From: Hymenobacter fodinae
GTDB lineage: Bacteria > Bacteroidota > Bacteroidia > Cytophagales > Hymenobacteraceae
Assembly: GCF_004745825.1 (NCBI RefSeq)
Contig: NZ_SRLA01000002.1
Span: 558,001-622,000 of the forward strand
Direction: 5' to 3'
DNA length: 64,000 bases
Below are positions 16,745-25,859 of this stretch, piece by piece. The translations under genes and the position numbers were made by a program. The notes beneath the pieces are model-generated. The model did no database searches. It worked only from the letters and a program-made list of their open reading frames with translations, and was not told the DNA's origin. Each line of letters opens with the position of its first letter. The first letter of the stretch is position 1.

Positions 16745-17659
16745 TTAATAAAAGAAACGGCTGAGCGTCAGGGCTACTTCCGTGTAGGTACGTAGGGAAT
16801 TGATTTCTAACCCCGCCTGTAGGCTGAAGGGTAGCGGGTGGGCTAGCCGCCCCTGCCACTGCCAGTAGCCGGGCCAGCGCGTTGCCTGCACTGAGGCGAA
16901 AAGCTGGTAGGGGTAAGGTAGGAACTCATGCCGCAGCCCCATACAATACCCGGTGCCTACCTGCTCGGCGGTTTCATGGCTTCCCGGCAAGGGGCGGTAG
17001 CGGGCGTGGCCCCCGCCTAACAGCAATACTGGAATGCGTCGGTTATAGCCTTGAGGCCCTACTGCAACAGTAAATAGGTAGCTGCGGAAGCTGATTCCTG
17101 CTTCGGTGGCCCGGAGTTGCTCATAGGCTACATTTTCCTCGATGGAAAGACGGTTGCTATTCATTAGAGATGGTAGCCGTAGTCCGGCTGTCAGGGCGTG
17201 GTTGCGGCTAAGGTTGGTCTGGTAGCCTACCGTGGCCGCCAATGACTTGCTAAAACGGCGAGGGCTGAAGACCCGGATGCTGCCGCCTAGTGGAGCGTAG
17301 CGCACCCCACTGGCAAGTCGTAACTCCATCTTAGGCCACCTCACCACCGATAAGTCGCAGAACTCACGGGAGTCGGGACGCAGGCGGATGGTGCTGGTGC
17401 TACCGGCCGCCACCCGTAGCTGCTGGGAAGTATAGCCGATGTAAGAAATAAGAAGCGTTACGCTGTCCGTAGCGGCGGGAAGGGTAAAGTATCCCTCATC
17501 AGTGGAAGAGATTCCGATAGTCGTATTCTGAAGCAGAATAGTGACGCCGGGCAAACCGACGCCGGTGTCGCCGTCGAGCACCCGGCCCGCTACTTGCGCC
17601 TGCTGAGCCACGGCGGAAAGGTGTGTTAGAGAAAAAATAAACAGTAACAGGTGTTTCAT
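16745..17659 (-). CDS. Carboxypeptidase-regulatory-like domain outer membrane protein
   Basis: A 304-aa exported protein: signal peptide (KHLLLFIFSLTHLSAVAQQ), then a CarboxypepD_reg-like beta-sandwich (VAGRVLDGDTGVGLPGVTIL ... GYFTLPA ... LLISYIGYTSQQL, about residues 22-100). The rest is rich in aromatic residues and ends in RFFY, as in small outer-membrane barrels. Such domains often precede TonB-dependent receptors, but here no plug or large barrel follows. The function is unknown. The start was set at MKHLL rather than the ATG four codons upstream. Confidence 0.75.
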   Translation of the reverse strand: MKHLLLFIFSLTHLSAVAQQAQVAGRVLDGDTGVGLPGVTILLQNTTIGISSTDEGYFTLPAATDSVTLLISYIGYTSQQLRVAAGSTSTIRLRPDSREFCDLSVVRWPKMELRLASGVRYAPLGGSIRVFSPRRFSKSLAATVGYQTNLSRNHALTAGLRLPSLMNSNRLSIEENVAYEQLRATEAGISFRSYLFTVAVGPQGYNRRIPVLLLGGGHARYRPLPGSHETAEQVGTGYCMGLRHEFLPYPYQLFASVQATRWPGYWQWQGRLAHPLPFSLQAGLEINSLRTYTEVALTLSRFFY

Positions 17660-17936
17660 GGCAGGGGGCAAAGAGTACAGTAGGTAGATGCACCACTGGC
17701 CCGAATTCCATACCAGAGACCGGGAAATATTGGCAGCTGGCCACGGTTTAAAAAGGAGAGGACCAGCCAGCGGCTGACAGTTACCGTACTCTTAGGTGGC
17801 CTAGGAGGGCGTATACCTATGTAGAACATAAGGTACAGCGCCCAACGGCGGCACCACTGACTCCTCTATATCCTACGCGGCGCCAAGCCGTAAACCCATT
17901 CGTTTCGGCGGTTCACCTGCTACCTACATACCGGCT

Positions 17937-19262
17937 ATGCCTCAGATTATCCGCGACCCTAGTTTCGACAGCACCTTGGATTTGCTCCGGGAGGGCTATC
18001 CGTTCCTCTACAGCCGCAGCCAGCGCTTCGATTCCGACATTTTTCAGATTCGGCTGATGGGCATGAAGGCCATTTGCCTGCACGGGGCGGAGGCGGCTGA
18101 GCTCTTCTACGATCCGAAAAAATTCATCCGGACGGGCGCTATTCCGCGGCGAGTGCAAACTACGCTCATGGGCCTGCACGCCATCCAAACCCGCGACAAC
18201 GGGGAGCATCGTTGCCGTAAGGAAATGTTTATGTCGTTGATGACGCCCGGCAGCCGCCACCGCCTTATGGGCCTGCTAGCCGAGCAGTGGGAGGCCTACA
18301 GCCGTAAATGGGAGCACCAAGACCGGGTAGTGCTATTTGAGGAAGCGCAGGAAATCTTGACCCGGGCGGCCTGTGCTTGGGCTAATGTGCCGTTGCAGGA
18401 AGAGGAAGTAAGCCTCCGGGCCCGCCAGTTTGGTAAGATGATCGACGGCTTTGGCGGCGTAGGCCTCCGCCACGGCCGGAGCAAATTGGCCCGCATCAAC
18501 AACGAACGGTGGATGCGCGGTATCATTCGGGATATTCGCTCGGGGAAGCTGCCGGTGCAGGAAGGTACAGCGGCGCATACTGTAGCTTGGCACCGGGAGC
18601 CCGATGGAAAGTTATTTGACGTGCAGATGGCGGCCATTGAGCTGATTAATGCTATCCGGCCCATTGTGGCTATTGCTACCTACATCACCTTCGCGGCGCT
18701 GGCCCTGCACGAGTTTCCGCCGTACCGCCAGCAGCTGCGCAACCCCCATGAAGATTACGCCGAGCTGTTCGTGCAGGAGGTGCGCCGCTATTTCCCGTTT
18801 ACGCCTTTCGTGGGAGCCATCGTGCGAGAAGACTTTACCTGGCACGGCTTCGAGTTTCCGAAAGGCACTATGGTGCTGCTCGATGTGTACGGCACCGACC
18901 GCGACGAACGGCAGTGGGAAGACCCGGAAGTGTTCTGGCCCGAGCGGTTTCGCCACTGGAATGAAAACCCCTACAACTTCATTCCGCAGGGCGGGGGCGA
19001 GTATTTGACCGGCCACCGCTGCGCTGGCGAGTGGATTACCATTGAGGCCATGAAACAAGCTGTAGGCTTTCTCAACGACGGCATCACTTACGACGTGCCG
19101 CCACAAGATCTGAACTACGACCTCGCGCGGATGCCCACGCTGCCCAGGAGTGGGTTTGTAATGACCAACGTACGCCGGACGGGAAAGTCAGCTCCCGCTA
19201 TTATGCCCACGGCGGTAATGAACGCCAAGGCCAGCGGCGGCTGCCCCTTTCATCATGGCTAG
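17937..19262 (+). CDS. CYP152-type fatty acid peroxygenase (cytochrome P450)
   Basis: A 441-aa P450. The heme loop GGGEYLTGHRCAGE with its Cys ligand and the Arg-Pro pair in NAIRPIVAI (about residue 240) mark the CYP152 group, which uses hydrogen peroxide to hydroxylate or decarboxylate fatty acids without a reductase. The residue equivalent to position 85 is Gln (HAIQT, residue 84), as in the hydroxylases P450-BSbeta and P450-SPalpha, whereas the decarboxylase OleT has His. The C-terminus CPFHHG is also family-like. No redox partner is nearby. Alpha/beta-hydroxylation is inferred. Confidence 0.88.
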   Translation: MPQIIRDPSFDSTLDLLREGYPFLYSRSQRFDSDIFQIRLMGMKAICLHGAEAAELFYDPKKFIRTGAIPRRVQTTLMGLHAIQTRDNGEHRCRKEMFMSLMTPGSRHRLMGLLAEQWEAYSRKWEHQDRVVLFEEAQEILTRAACAWANVPLQEEEVSLRARQFGKMIDGFGGVGLRHGRSKLARINNERWMRGIIRDIRSGKLPVQEGTAAHTVAWHREPDGKLFDVQMAAIELINAIRPIVAIATYITFAALALHEFPPYRQQLRNPHEDYAELFVQEVRRYFPFTPFVGAIVREDFTWHGFEFPKGTMVLLDVYGTDRDERQWEDPEVFWPERFRHWNENPYNFIPQGGGEYLTGHRCAGEWITIEAMKQAVGFLNDGITYDVPPQDLNYDLARMPTLPRSGFVMTNVRRTGKSAPAIMPTAVMNAKASGGCPFHHG

Positions 19263-19293
19263 CGGCCTAAGCCACTATCAGGCATGATATACA

Positions 19294-19342
19294 CAGAAGC
19301 AAAAGCTAAGATACCTGATATAGGTACCGGGCTTCTGCTTTT
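19294..19342. terminator. Possible bidirectional terminator after the P450 gene
   Basis: CAGAAGC (19294-19300) and GCTTCTG (19331-19337) enclose an inner ATACCT/TAGGTA stem, followed by CTTTT, between convergent genes. Confidence 0.5.
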
Positions 19343-19368
19343 GAGTGTTGAGTTAATTTGTGGCTAGC

Positions 19369-20463
19369 TCACGGCAGCCGCTCAGCCAAGTAGTAGTACG
19401 GCTCGAACAGGTGGTGCTGGAATACCTTGCTCTTATCTATTGGGAAGCGCTGGTAGTATGCAGGAGTAGCCATCAGAATGATGGGGGTGCCGGCGCGCAT
19501 GTAATTGCTGCTGGGGTAGAAGGTGCTCTGCTGATAGTCAGGGAGCTGTTTGCGCACCTGCTTTGAAACCAGCGTGCCTAAGTACTTCTGATAGCGTCGC
19601 TGAGCTTTGCGCGCCGGCCGAGCCAGTTGGTTGAAGAGATACCGCAGCAACAAGCGCTGAGGTAATTTTTGCTTACTGATGGTGGCCTGAGCATCCGTAA
19701 ACGGATTGACCGGGTTGAAATCGGTGAGGGTTTGTGCGCTGAGGGGTACCTCAGGCACCCAGTCGGCGGAGTTAACCACGTTGAAGCTCCAGCCGCCCTG
19801 GGTCAGGGCCTCGAAGTCGTAGGCATAAAAGAGGTTGCCGGGTTTGGGGGCGGCGCTGCAGTAGGTTTTGAAACGGATGGTGGCTGGAAGCTTTTGCTGC
19901 CGTTGCAGGCCGCGCAGGTGCGAGGTAAGTAGGTAGGCAATGGCGCCGCCCTGGCTGTGCCCCATAACAATGACATTGCGGATGCCGCGGCGGTGGCAGG
20001 AGTCGAGCTTGGCCACCACATCATCGGCCAGATAGGCCATGCCGAGCAGCCACCCCGCATGCACAGCTGCCTGGGGGTGCTCGGCTAACGCGTACGGAAA
20101 CGTGCGGGTAGGAGAGAGGCGCAATTCTCCCTTAGCCGGCAGCATGGCCGCGTAGAAGTTCTCGAGCCAACTGGCGGAGTTGGCCGTAGTACCCCGAATG
20201 CTGACCACGGCCACGGAGTCGGGGCTGGTCCACAGCTCCCAGCGGTTGTCTAGGCCTAGTACCGGCGAGCGGTAAGCCCAGCGAAAGCGCGTGGGCCGCG
20301 GTATCTGCCCGAAGAAGGACGTATCAGCCAAGCGGGCGTGCAGGCGCAGCAGCTCCAGGTACTCGGCTTTCTCGAAGCCCGGCCGCAGGGGGCGGGCCTG
20401 CACCGGGCGGGGTGGCAGAGCAAATACCAGCAATAACAGGCTAAGAAGAAAAGCGAATCTCAT
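19369..20463 (-). CDS. Class 3 lipase-like secreted protein
   Basis: A 364-aa alpha/beta hydrolase with a signal peptide (RFAFLLSLLLLVFALP). The nucleophile elbow GHSQGGAIAYLL (about residue 170) fits lipase class 3, as do VVSIRGTT and the HAGW segment before it. It probably hydrolyses acylglycerols or other esters outside the cytoplasm. The frame is open 76 codons further upstream, but the hydrophobic signal begins at 20463, which is taken as the start. The C-terminal 120 residues are basic and without a recognised domain. Confidence 0.8.
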   Translation of the reverse strand: MRFAFLLSLLLLVFALPPRPVQARPLRPGFEKAEYLELLRLHARLADTSFFGQIPRPTRFRWAYRSPVLGLDNRWELWTSPDSVAVVSIRGTTANSASWLENFYAAMLPAKGELRLSPTRTFPYALAEHPQAAVHAGWLLGMAYLADDVVAKLDSCHRRGIRNVIVMGHSQGGAIAYLLTSHLRGLQRQQKLPATIRFKTYCSAAPKPGNLFYAYDFEALTQGGWSFNVVNSADWVPEVPLSAQTLTDFNPVNPFTDAQATISKQKLPQRLLLRYLFNQLARPARKAQRRYQKYLGTLVSKQVRKQLPDYQQSTFYPSSNYMRAGTPIILMATPAYYQRFPIDKSKVFQHHLFEPYYYLAERLP

Positions 20464-20702
20464 GGGTAGTAGTGGCCTAGAGGGTCTCCTGGCTGATAAG
20501 CAGCACAAGGAGTACAAGCCCCCCTTGGCGGCGGTTGTTTGCCGGTGCCCAGAGAAAATTCTGTTGAGAGAATGACAACGTTCCCGGCAACGTTTGCGCG
20601 GAAATAGCCTGGGCTTGTAGGCCAGTGGCGGCAGCTTTTCGCTAGTATGGACCTCTTTCAGGCCTTCGCAATCAGTTGAACTGCTCCTCACAAACTCTCA
20701 CT

Positions 20703-21677
20703 ATGCCCCGGATTCTGCTTTCTCTGTTCTGTAGCCTGCTGCTCTTGGTTACCCTCACCGCTCATGCGCAGGGAACCGCGGTGGGCAGCTCTATCATTGT
20801 GGCGCAAGATGGCACTGGGCAGTTTACCACGGTGCAGGCCGCCGTTGATGCCGTGCCCAATCAGTCGCAGAAGCAGGTAGTTATTCGCATCAAGCCGGGC
20901 GTGTACAAGGAAAAGCTAGTGGTACCCACGCTCAAAACGCACATTACCCTGCTCGGCGACGACGCTGCTACCACCATCATCACCTTAGACGACCATACCG
21001 GCAAGGGCGACATCAACACCTACACTTCGCACTCCGTCCTGATTCAGGGCAACGACTTTCGGGCCGAGAATCTCACCTTTCAGAATACGGCGGGTCGGGG
21101 CGCAGGCCAGGCCGTGGCCCTGCACGTAGAAGCCGACCGTTGTGTGTTCCGCAACTGCCGCATTGTGGGCGACCAAGACACGCTGTTCCTGGCCACCGAC
21201 CATACCCGCCAGTATTTCCAGGACTGCTACATCGAGGGCACTACTGATTTTATTTTTGGCGCTGCCACAGCGGTTTTCGACCAGTGCAACATCTTCAGCA
21301 AGAAGAATTCCCACATCACGGCGGCCTCTACGCCCCAGGACCAGGCCTACGGCTTCGTGTTTCTAAACTGCCGACTGCTAGCCGATACAACCCAAGCCAC
21401 CAATGTCTCGTTGGGGCGGCCGTGGCGGCCCTACGCCAAGGTGGCTTACCTGAACACCTACATGGGCACCCATATCCGGCCCGAGGGCTGGGACAACTGG
21501 AAGAAACCGGAAAATGAGAAGACTGCTTCGTACGCCGAGTACCGCTCCATAGGGCCTGGTGCCCGCGTGGGGCAGCGCGTAAGCTGGGCCCAGCAGCTAA
21601 CCACTAGGCAGGCCAAGCAGTACACGCTCAAGCGCATCTTTGCCAGTCAGCAGCCCTGGAACCCAGCCAAAGACTAG
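20703..21677 (+). CDS. Pectinesterase
   Basis: A 324-aa secreted right-handed beta-helix enzyme of carbohydrate esterase family 8, which removes methyl groups from pectin. A signal peptide (RILLSLFCSLLLLVT) precedes the mature chain. Catalytic signatures are all present: GDQDTLF, GTTDFIFGAATAVF and LGRPWRPYAKV. It indicates use of plant cell-wall material. No pectate lyase or SusCD pair is adjacent. The stop TAG is part of a palindromic CTAGGCCAC-G-GTGGCCTAG. The start at 20703 places the signal peptide at the N-terminus. Confidence 0.95.
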   Translation: MPRILLSLFCSLLLLVTLTAHAQGTAVGSSIIVAQDGTGQFTTVQAAVDAVPNQSQKQVVIRIKPGVYKEKLVVPTLKTHITLLGDDAATTIITLDDHTGKGDINTYTSHSVLIQGNDFRAENLTFQNTAGRGAGQAVALHVEADRCVFRNCRIVGDQDTLFLATDHTRQYFQDCYIEGTTDFIFGAATAVFDQCNIFSKKNSHITAASTPQDQAYGFVFLNCRLLADTTQATNVSLGRPWRPYAKVAYLNTYMGTHIRPEGWDNWKKPENEKTASYAEYRSIGPGARVGQRVSWAQQLTTRQAKQYTLKRIFASQQPWNPAKD

Positions 21678-21848
21678 GCCACGGTGGCCTAGCAACTCAG
21701 CGCAGGGAATCGGCAGTGAGTGTAAGAAATTATAAATAGCAGCACGCAATGGCCGGGCCGCCCAAGCACAATAACTTATCGGGAGAAGGTACCGTTGATA
21801 CAATGCACCGAATACGTGCATTGTATCCACCCTGAATTCCTTCCGCTC

Positions 21849-22265
21849 ATGCAGGCGCAACATTCCTTAGAACAAGTGCTGGACACCCAGCAAAAGAAGC
21901 TCTCCTTCTTCCAGAATTTGGTGCTGATTGCCGCTGCTGATGGCCAGCTCGATAAGGCCGAAAGTCAGTTTCTGCTGCAAATTGGCAATCGGCTAGGCCT
22001 CAAATCGGAAGAGGTGCAGCCCATCGCTGATAACCTGGGCGTGCTAAGCTTCATTGTGCCCGCCGATGGCCTGCAGCGGACCCTAGAGCTGCAGACGCTG
22101 GTGCAAATGATGCTGCAAGACGGCAACATTGACGCCCGCGAGTACGGTTTGTGCATGGAGTACGCTAACCGCATCGGGTACAGTAAAGACATCCTCGACG
22201 ATATGGTGAGCCAGTTAGCCGGGGGCAAGCCAGCCGGCAACCGCAACCCACCCACCGTCAGCTAG
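21849..22265 (+). CDS. TerB-like family protein
   Basis: A 138-aa all-helical protein with the TerB pattern: LVLIAAADGQLDKAESQFLL near residue 30 and a second acidic DGNIDAREYGL near residue 100. TerB-like domains bind metal ions and occur in tellurite-resistance and stress contexts. The other ter genes are absent here, so a tellurite role should not be assumed. ATG 21849 is preferred to the further upstream opening at 21795. A hairpin resembling a terminator follows. Confidence 0.7.
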   Translation: MQAQHSLEQVLDTQQKKLSFFQNLVLIAAADGQLDKAESQFLLQIGNRLGLKSEEVQPIADNLGVLSFIVPADGLQRTLELQTLVQMMLQDGNIDAREYGLCMEYANRIGYSKDILDDMVSQLAGGKPAGNRNPPTVS

Positions 22266-22317
22266 GGCACAGCGAGAAACATCTCTCCGTCCTCTGATCG
22301 GTAGTATACCGCCTATT

Positions 22318-22361
22318 AAAGGCCGTCATGTCTTGGCTCTGTCCGATGTGGCGGCCTTTTT
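22318..22361 (+). terminator. Terminator after the TerB-like gene
   Basis: AAAGGCCG (22318-22325) and CGGCCTTT (22352-22359) with a following T-run. Confidence 0.65.
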
Positions 22362-22404
22362 GCGCCCGACATTACTACAGCCTAGGCCACCTTTGGATAA
22401 GCAG

Positions 22405-23085
22405 TTAGCGGCCTTTTACGCCGGGGTAGAGCTTGGGCACGGCGTCGCTTTGCACGAACTCCTTGGTACGCACATTCATGAGGCTCAGGCGCCCTGAATA
22501 CCCAGCACCCTGATCGAGGTTCCAGACATTGGCCCGCTGGCAAGGGACCAGGCTAGCTGGCGCGGTAGGGGTATGCCCAATGAAGCACTCCGTGTAATGG
22601 TAGGCTTCCTGCCCGTACTGCCACAGCTCCCGATTCCAGATTAGGTCGTACGGGTCTTGCCTGGTAATTGCTATGGCCGGATCATAGCCGCCGTGCACGT
22701 AGAGGTTACCCGCCTCATCCTCGAAGTAAGGCAGTTGCTGGGAGAAGAACGCGTGAAAGTGCTGTCGAATCTGTTCCTGGGGGCCGCCCTGATACGCCGC
22801 GTATGTGGACTGCCCACCTTGCCGGAGCCAGCTCATATTAGCCGAGGCATGTGGCGCTTCTGTGACCATCCACTCTGCTACCCACCAGTCGTGGTTGCCT
22901 TGCAGCCAGATGCTATTCGGAATGGAAAGCAACAACTGCACGCACTCCGGTGTCTCGGGCCACCCATCGGCCACATCGCCCAGATGAATCAGGCGGTCGA
23001 GGCCCGGCCGGAAGGGGCTGCGTTCCAGCACTTGTTGCAGCGCGCGGTAGGCACCATGAATATCTCCGAGTACGTAGGTTTCCAT
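22405..23085 (-). CDS. Calcineurin-like metallophosphoesterase
   Basis: A 226-aa cytosolic protein with the PPP-type metal site complete: GDIHGAY at residue 8, GDVADGWPET, GNHDWWVAEW, the VHGG segment and GHTPTAPAS. This arrangement matches the single-domain serine/threonine phosphatase / diadenosine tetraphosphatase group of bacteria. The substrate cannot be told from sequence. It is divergent from the methyltransferase gene, with 116 nt between start codons. Confidence 0.85.
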   Translation of the reverse strand: METYVLGDIHGAYRALQQVLERSPFRPGLDRLIHLGDVADGWPETPECVQLLLSIPNSIWLQGNHDWWVAEWMVTEAPHASANMSWLRQGGQSTYAAYQGGPQEQIRQHFHAFFSQQLPYFEDEAGNLYVHGGYDPAIAITRQDPYDLIWNRELWQYGQEAYHYTECFIGHTPTAPASLVPCQRANVWNLDQGAGYSGRLSLMNVRTKEFVQSDAVPKLYPGVKGR

Positions 23086-23201
23086 GAATAGCCCTTACGG
23101 CAACCCAACGCCAGAAGCTGTTGTGGAGCTTGCCGGGTTAGGGTATACTGTCGGGCTTCTATCACGTAAAACGTGCACACTCCACCAACCTTACCGCACC
23201 T

Positions 23202-23834
23202 ATGAAGATTGAAGAGGCCTACAATGAATGGGCCGGCAGCTACGACATCAGCCCCAACAGCACCCGCGACTTGGAGGCCCAGGCTATCCGGGCCACCATT
23301 CCGCCGGGGCCATATGCCGAGGTAATTGAACTGGGCTGCGGCACGGGCAAGAACACGGAGTGGCTGGCAACCCAGGCCGGCCACCTAACTGCCGTCGACT
23401 TATCCAATGAAATGATGGAGCGCGCCCGCCTGAAGCTGCCTCATTCGCACATCAACTTCCAACCCGCCGACATTACGCAGCCGTGGTTTTTTGCTTCTCG
23501 TCCCGTCGATCTGTTGGTGTGTAGCCTCGTGTTAGAGCACATTGAACACCTAGAAGCCGTGTTTGCCCAGGCCCGGCAGGCCCTGCGGGTAGGTGGGTTG
23601 TTCTACGTGGGCGAGCTGCACCCCTCCAAGCAGTATCAAGGTTCCAAGGCCCGTTTCGAGCGGACCGGCGGCTCCGTCTGCGAGCTGGAAAGCCACGTTC
23701 ACCACGTTTCCGATTATATCGAAGCCGCCCACCAGCACGGCCTGCGGTGCGTGCGCCTGCACGAGTGGTTTGACACGCCTGACCGTACCGGTACGCCGCG
23801 CATCATCTCGTTCTTATTCCAGCGGGCTGAATAA
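23202..23834 (+). CDS. Class I SAM-dependent methyltransferase
   Basis: A 210-aa protein with motif I VIELGCGTGKNTEWLA (about residue 44), the acidic end of beta-2 in LTAVDLSNEMME, motif II/III PVDLLVCSLVLEHIEH and post-motif LRVGGLFYVGELHP. This is a Methyltransf_11/25-type small-molecule methyltransferase. The substrate is not evident. It is followed by a perfect inverted repeat that spans the end of the convergent ACT-domain gene. Confidence 0.85.
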   Translation: MKIEEAYNEWAGSYDISPNSTRDLEAQAIRATIPPGPYAEVIELGCGTGKNTEWLATQAGHLTAVDLSNEMMERARLKLPHSHINFQPADITQPWFFASRPVDLLVCSLVLEHIEHLEAVFAQARQALRVGGLFYVGELHPSKQYQGSKARFERTGGSVCELESHVHHVSDYIEAAHQHGLRCVRLHEWFDTPDRTGTPRIISFLFQRAE

Positions 23835-23847
23835 GGGATAAGATCAG

Positions 23848-23893
23848 CCACGTGGCCTAGCCGCATCCTCGTCCCGGCGGCTAGGCCACGTGG
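23848..23893. terminator. Perfect inverted repeat built from GGCCTAG motifs
   Basis: CCACGTGGCCTAGCCGC (23848-23864) and its exact complement (23877-23893) enclose 12 nt between two convergent genes. The TAG stop of the minus-strand ACT gene lies in the right arm. It probably works as a bidirectional terminator despite the lack of a T-run. Confidence 0.6.
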
Positions 23894-24291
23894 CCCGTTT
23901 CAGCTAGGTGCTGCAAGAGGCCTAGCGCTTTCTGCGCATCTCCGGCGGCCACAAAAACATGGTCATGGTAATAAGCGGCCACCACATTGCAGCTCACGTT
24001 GGCACGAGCCAGCACTTGCGCGAAGGCCGCCGTTAGGCCTACTGCCTCCAAGGCCGAGTGCACCGTGAGGGTTATCCAGGCGGCCCGGAACGAATAGGGC
24101 AGCTGCAGCCGGTCGGCGGTGGCTTGGGGAAGGATGAGCGTGATACCCTCCCGCTCCCGAAACATCCCGAGGCATTCCGTTAGCTCTAGGCCACTAAGCG
24201 AAGGCACTGTACAATACACGTAGATGCCCGGCTGCAACTCGGGCTGCATGGTGCGCAACAGCTGGGCAAGGTTGGTTGCGCCTGTCGTCAT
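23881..24291 (-). CDS. ACT domain-containing protein
   Basis: A 136-aa protein resembling the tandem ACT_3/ACT_7 family (GIYVYCTVPSLSGLE ... WITLTVHSALEAVGLTAAFA ... VFVAAGDAQKALGLLQ). ACT domains bind amino acids as allosteric effectors. Here the protein has no catalytic domain, so it may be a stand-alone sensor. The regulated partner is unknown. The stop codon falls within a CTAGGCCAC motif and a hairpin. Confidence 0.75.
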   Translation of the reverse strand: MTTGATNLAQLLRTMQPELQPGIYVYCTVPSLSGLELTECLGMFREREGITLILPQATADRLQLPYSFRAAWITLTVHSALEAVGLTAAFAQVLARANVSCNVVAAYYHDHVFVAAGDAQKALGLLQHLAETGHVA

Positions 24292-24372
24292 AGAAAAAGA
24301 AAAGCTAGCTGATATGGTGGCAAGCTACGACAGAGTGGCCTAGGGATGCCCAAAGTTACGATGCCCCTAAAT

Positions 24373-25194
24373 TCAGCGGACAGGCGCAGGAATAGTCTTG
24401 ACCCGGAAAAACTCGTCCACCTTGCGGTTGAACTCTTCGGCGTGTTCCTGCAGGGTTGCGTGGCCGCTGTTGGGCACTATCCAGAGCCAGGCCCGCGGTA
24501 GGTTCTGGTAGATAGCCAAGGTGTGCTCCGCCCGAATTATGTCCTGGTCGCCAGCAATTATGAAGGCCGGAGCTTTCACCTGAGCGAGGGAGGCAAGTGA
24601 AATATGCGGATGCCGCCAGTCAAGCAAAAACACTTTCCAGTCGTTGCGCCGAGTAGGGTCAGTAAAAGTTTGAGTGCGGCCCTCCCGATAGCCGCGTTTC
24701 ATCTGCTGCCACAGTTTTGGCGTCAGGGCCGTCGAGTCGGGCCAGAGGTTGGCGCCGGTGGCCGCCAGCCGCTTTACTTTCTCAGGGTGGCGCTGGGCCA
24801 GCACCAGGGCCGTGATGCCACCGTCGCTCCAGCCCAGTACGTAGGCCGAATCCAGGTGAAGTTGGGTAAGTAGCGCCGCGCAGTCGTCGGCCATCAGTTC
24901 AAAGCTCAGCGAGTCGGTCCGGTCCACAGACTTGCCATGCGCCCTACTATCAAGAGCCAGCACGCGGTAGCGCTTGGCAAAGTAGGGAATGGTTTTCTGG
25001 AAGTCTTTGCTGCTGCCCCCGTTGCCGTGCAGCAGCAGCAGGGGCGCGCCAGCCCCGTACGTTTCATAGTACAGCTTCACGCCGCGCACCGTGGCGTACT
25101 TACCCGCCGTGGGGTTGTTGCTGTAGGGCACGGCCTGGCCTAGCGCCAGGCGGCCGAATAGCAACAGCACTAGGGCTAGGAAGAGGCGCGGCAT
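24373..25194 (-). CDS. Alpha/beta hydrolase, secreted
   Basis: A 273-aa protein with a signal peptide (PRLFLALVLLLFGRLALG). The fold is plain: LLLLHGNGGSSKDF (oxyanion loop), RAHGKSVDR, nucleophile Ser in VLGWSDGGITAL, acid in IIAGDQDIIRAEH and His in PNSGHATLQEH. The triad is complete. It resembles esterases and haloalkane/peroxidase-type hydrolases; the substrate is unknown. The start at 25194 avoids a 7-codon extension before the signal peptide. Confidence 0.85.
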   Translation of the reverse strand: MPRLFLALVLLLFGRLALGQAVPYSNNPTAGKYATVRGVKLYYETYGAGAPLLLLHGNGGSSKDFQKTIPYFAKRYRVLALDSRAHGKSVDRTDSLSFELMADDCAALLTQLHLDSAYVLGWSDGGITALVLAQRHPEKVKRLAATGANLWPDSTALTPKLWQQMKRGYREGRTQTFTDPTRRNDWKVFLLDWRHPHISLASLAQVKAPAFIIAGDQDIIRAEHTLAIYQNLPRAWLWIVPNSGHATLQEHAEEFNRKVDEFFRVKTIPAPVR

Positions 25195-25237
25195 GAAGCT
25201 GACGATCAAAGACAATGCTAGGCCAGTGGATGAGTTA

Positions 25238-25777
25238 TCAACATAATCTGTTTACAGACTTTCCTGTTGCAGACCAAGTAGTTTCATACCAATCTAGTTT
25301 ACCATTAATACCCAATTCAAATTCAGGATGTCTCTTAAGTATTGCTGTTTTGTGGAGAACATACTCTCCTATTTGGAGTAAGACAGGCCCTAATATATCC
25401 CACAGATCTTCTTCGGTTGCGTTATCCCAATCTATAACAAAGCACGTATGCTTCGTCTCTCCAAAATCACGCAGTTCAAAATCGGCTGGATTGTCATTAC
25501 GGCCTTCGACCGGAGCATATAACATAGCCTTTTTATATTCATGCTTAGCCAATAGAGCTTCCCTATACGGTTTGATAAACTGGTTGTAATGATCTGTATG
25601 CTGATCAGAGTGCGCTTTACTGTCGAAACTAATAGCGCTAGACTCAGCACCTAAATCCGTCCAGATGCTAACGGTGTATACTTCCCAATCTGGATGCTCG
25701 CTCTGCAATCGTTCAATGGCTTTATCAACCATTGTTGTCATTTCTAATACATATTGGTTTTGATCGAATGTCATCAT
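25238..25777 (-). CDS. Hypothetical protein, possibly DUF4303-like
   Basis: A 179-aa soluble protein. The N-terminal half (WEVYTVSIWTDLGAESSAIS) recalls DUF4303-type proteins, which are often linked to toxin-immunity loci, but the match is only by eye. The DNA is clearly more AT-rich than its neighbours and uses codons such as ATA and TTA more freely, suggesting recent acquisition. No toxin gene is adjacent. The gene stands between an alpha/beta hydrolase and a phytase-like gene on the same strand. Confidence 0.6.
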   Translation of the reverse strand: MMTFDQNQYVLEMTTMVDKAIERLQSEHPDWEVYTVSIWTDLGAESSAISFDSKAHSDQHTDHYNQFIKPYREALLAKHEYKKAMLYAPVEGRNDNPADFELRDFGETKHTCFVIDWDNATEEDLWDILGPVLLQIGEYVLHKTAILKRHPEFELGINGKLDWYETTWSATGKSVNRLC

Positions 25778-25859
25778 AGGATGTGCCTGTTAGGCTATAT
25801 AAGTGCGTTAGCCGGTGAAGAATAGCAACAAGTTGGATAGAAGAGTTCTGTCTTTGCAT

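Noticed and set aside
21849..22265. Tellurite-resistance operon
   Set aside because: Only a TerB-like domain is present; no TerC, TerD or related genes nearby.
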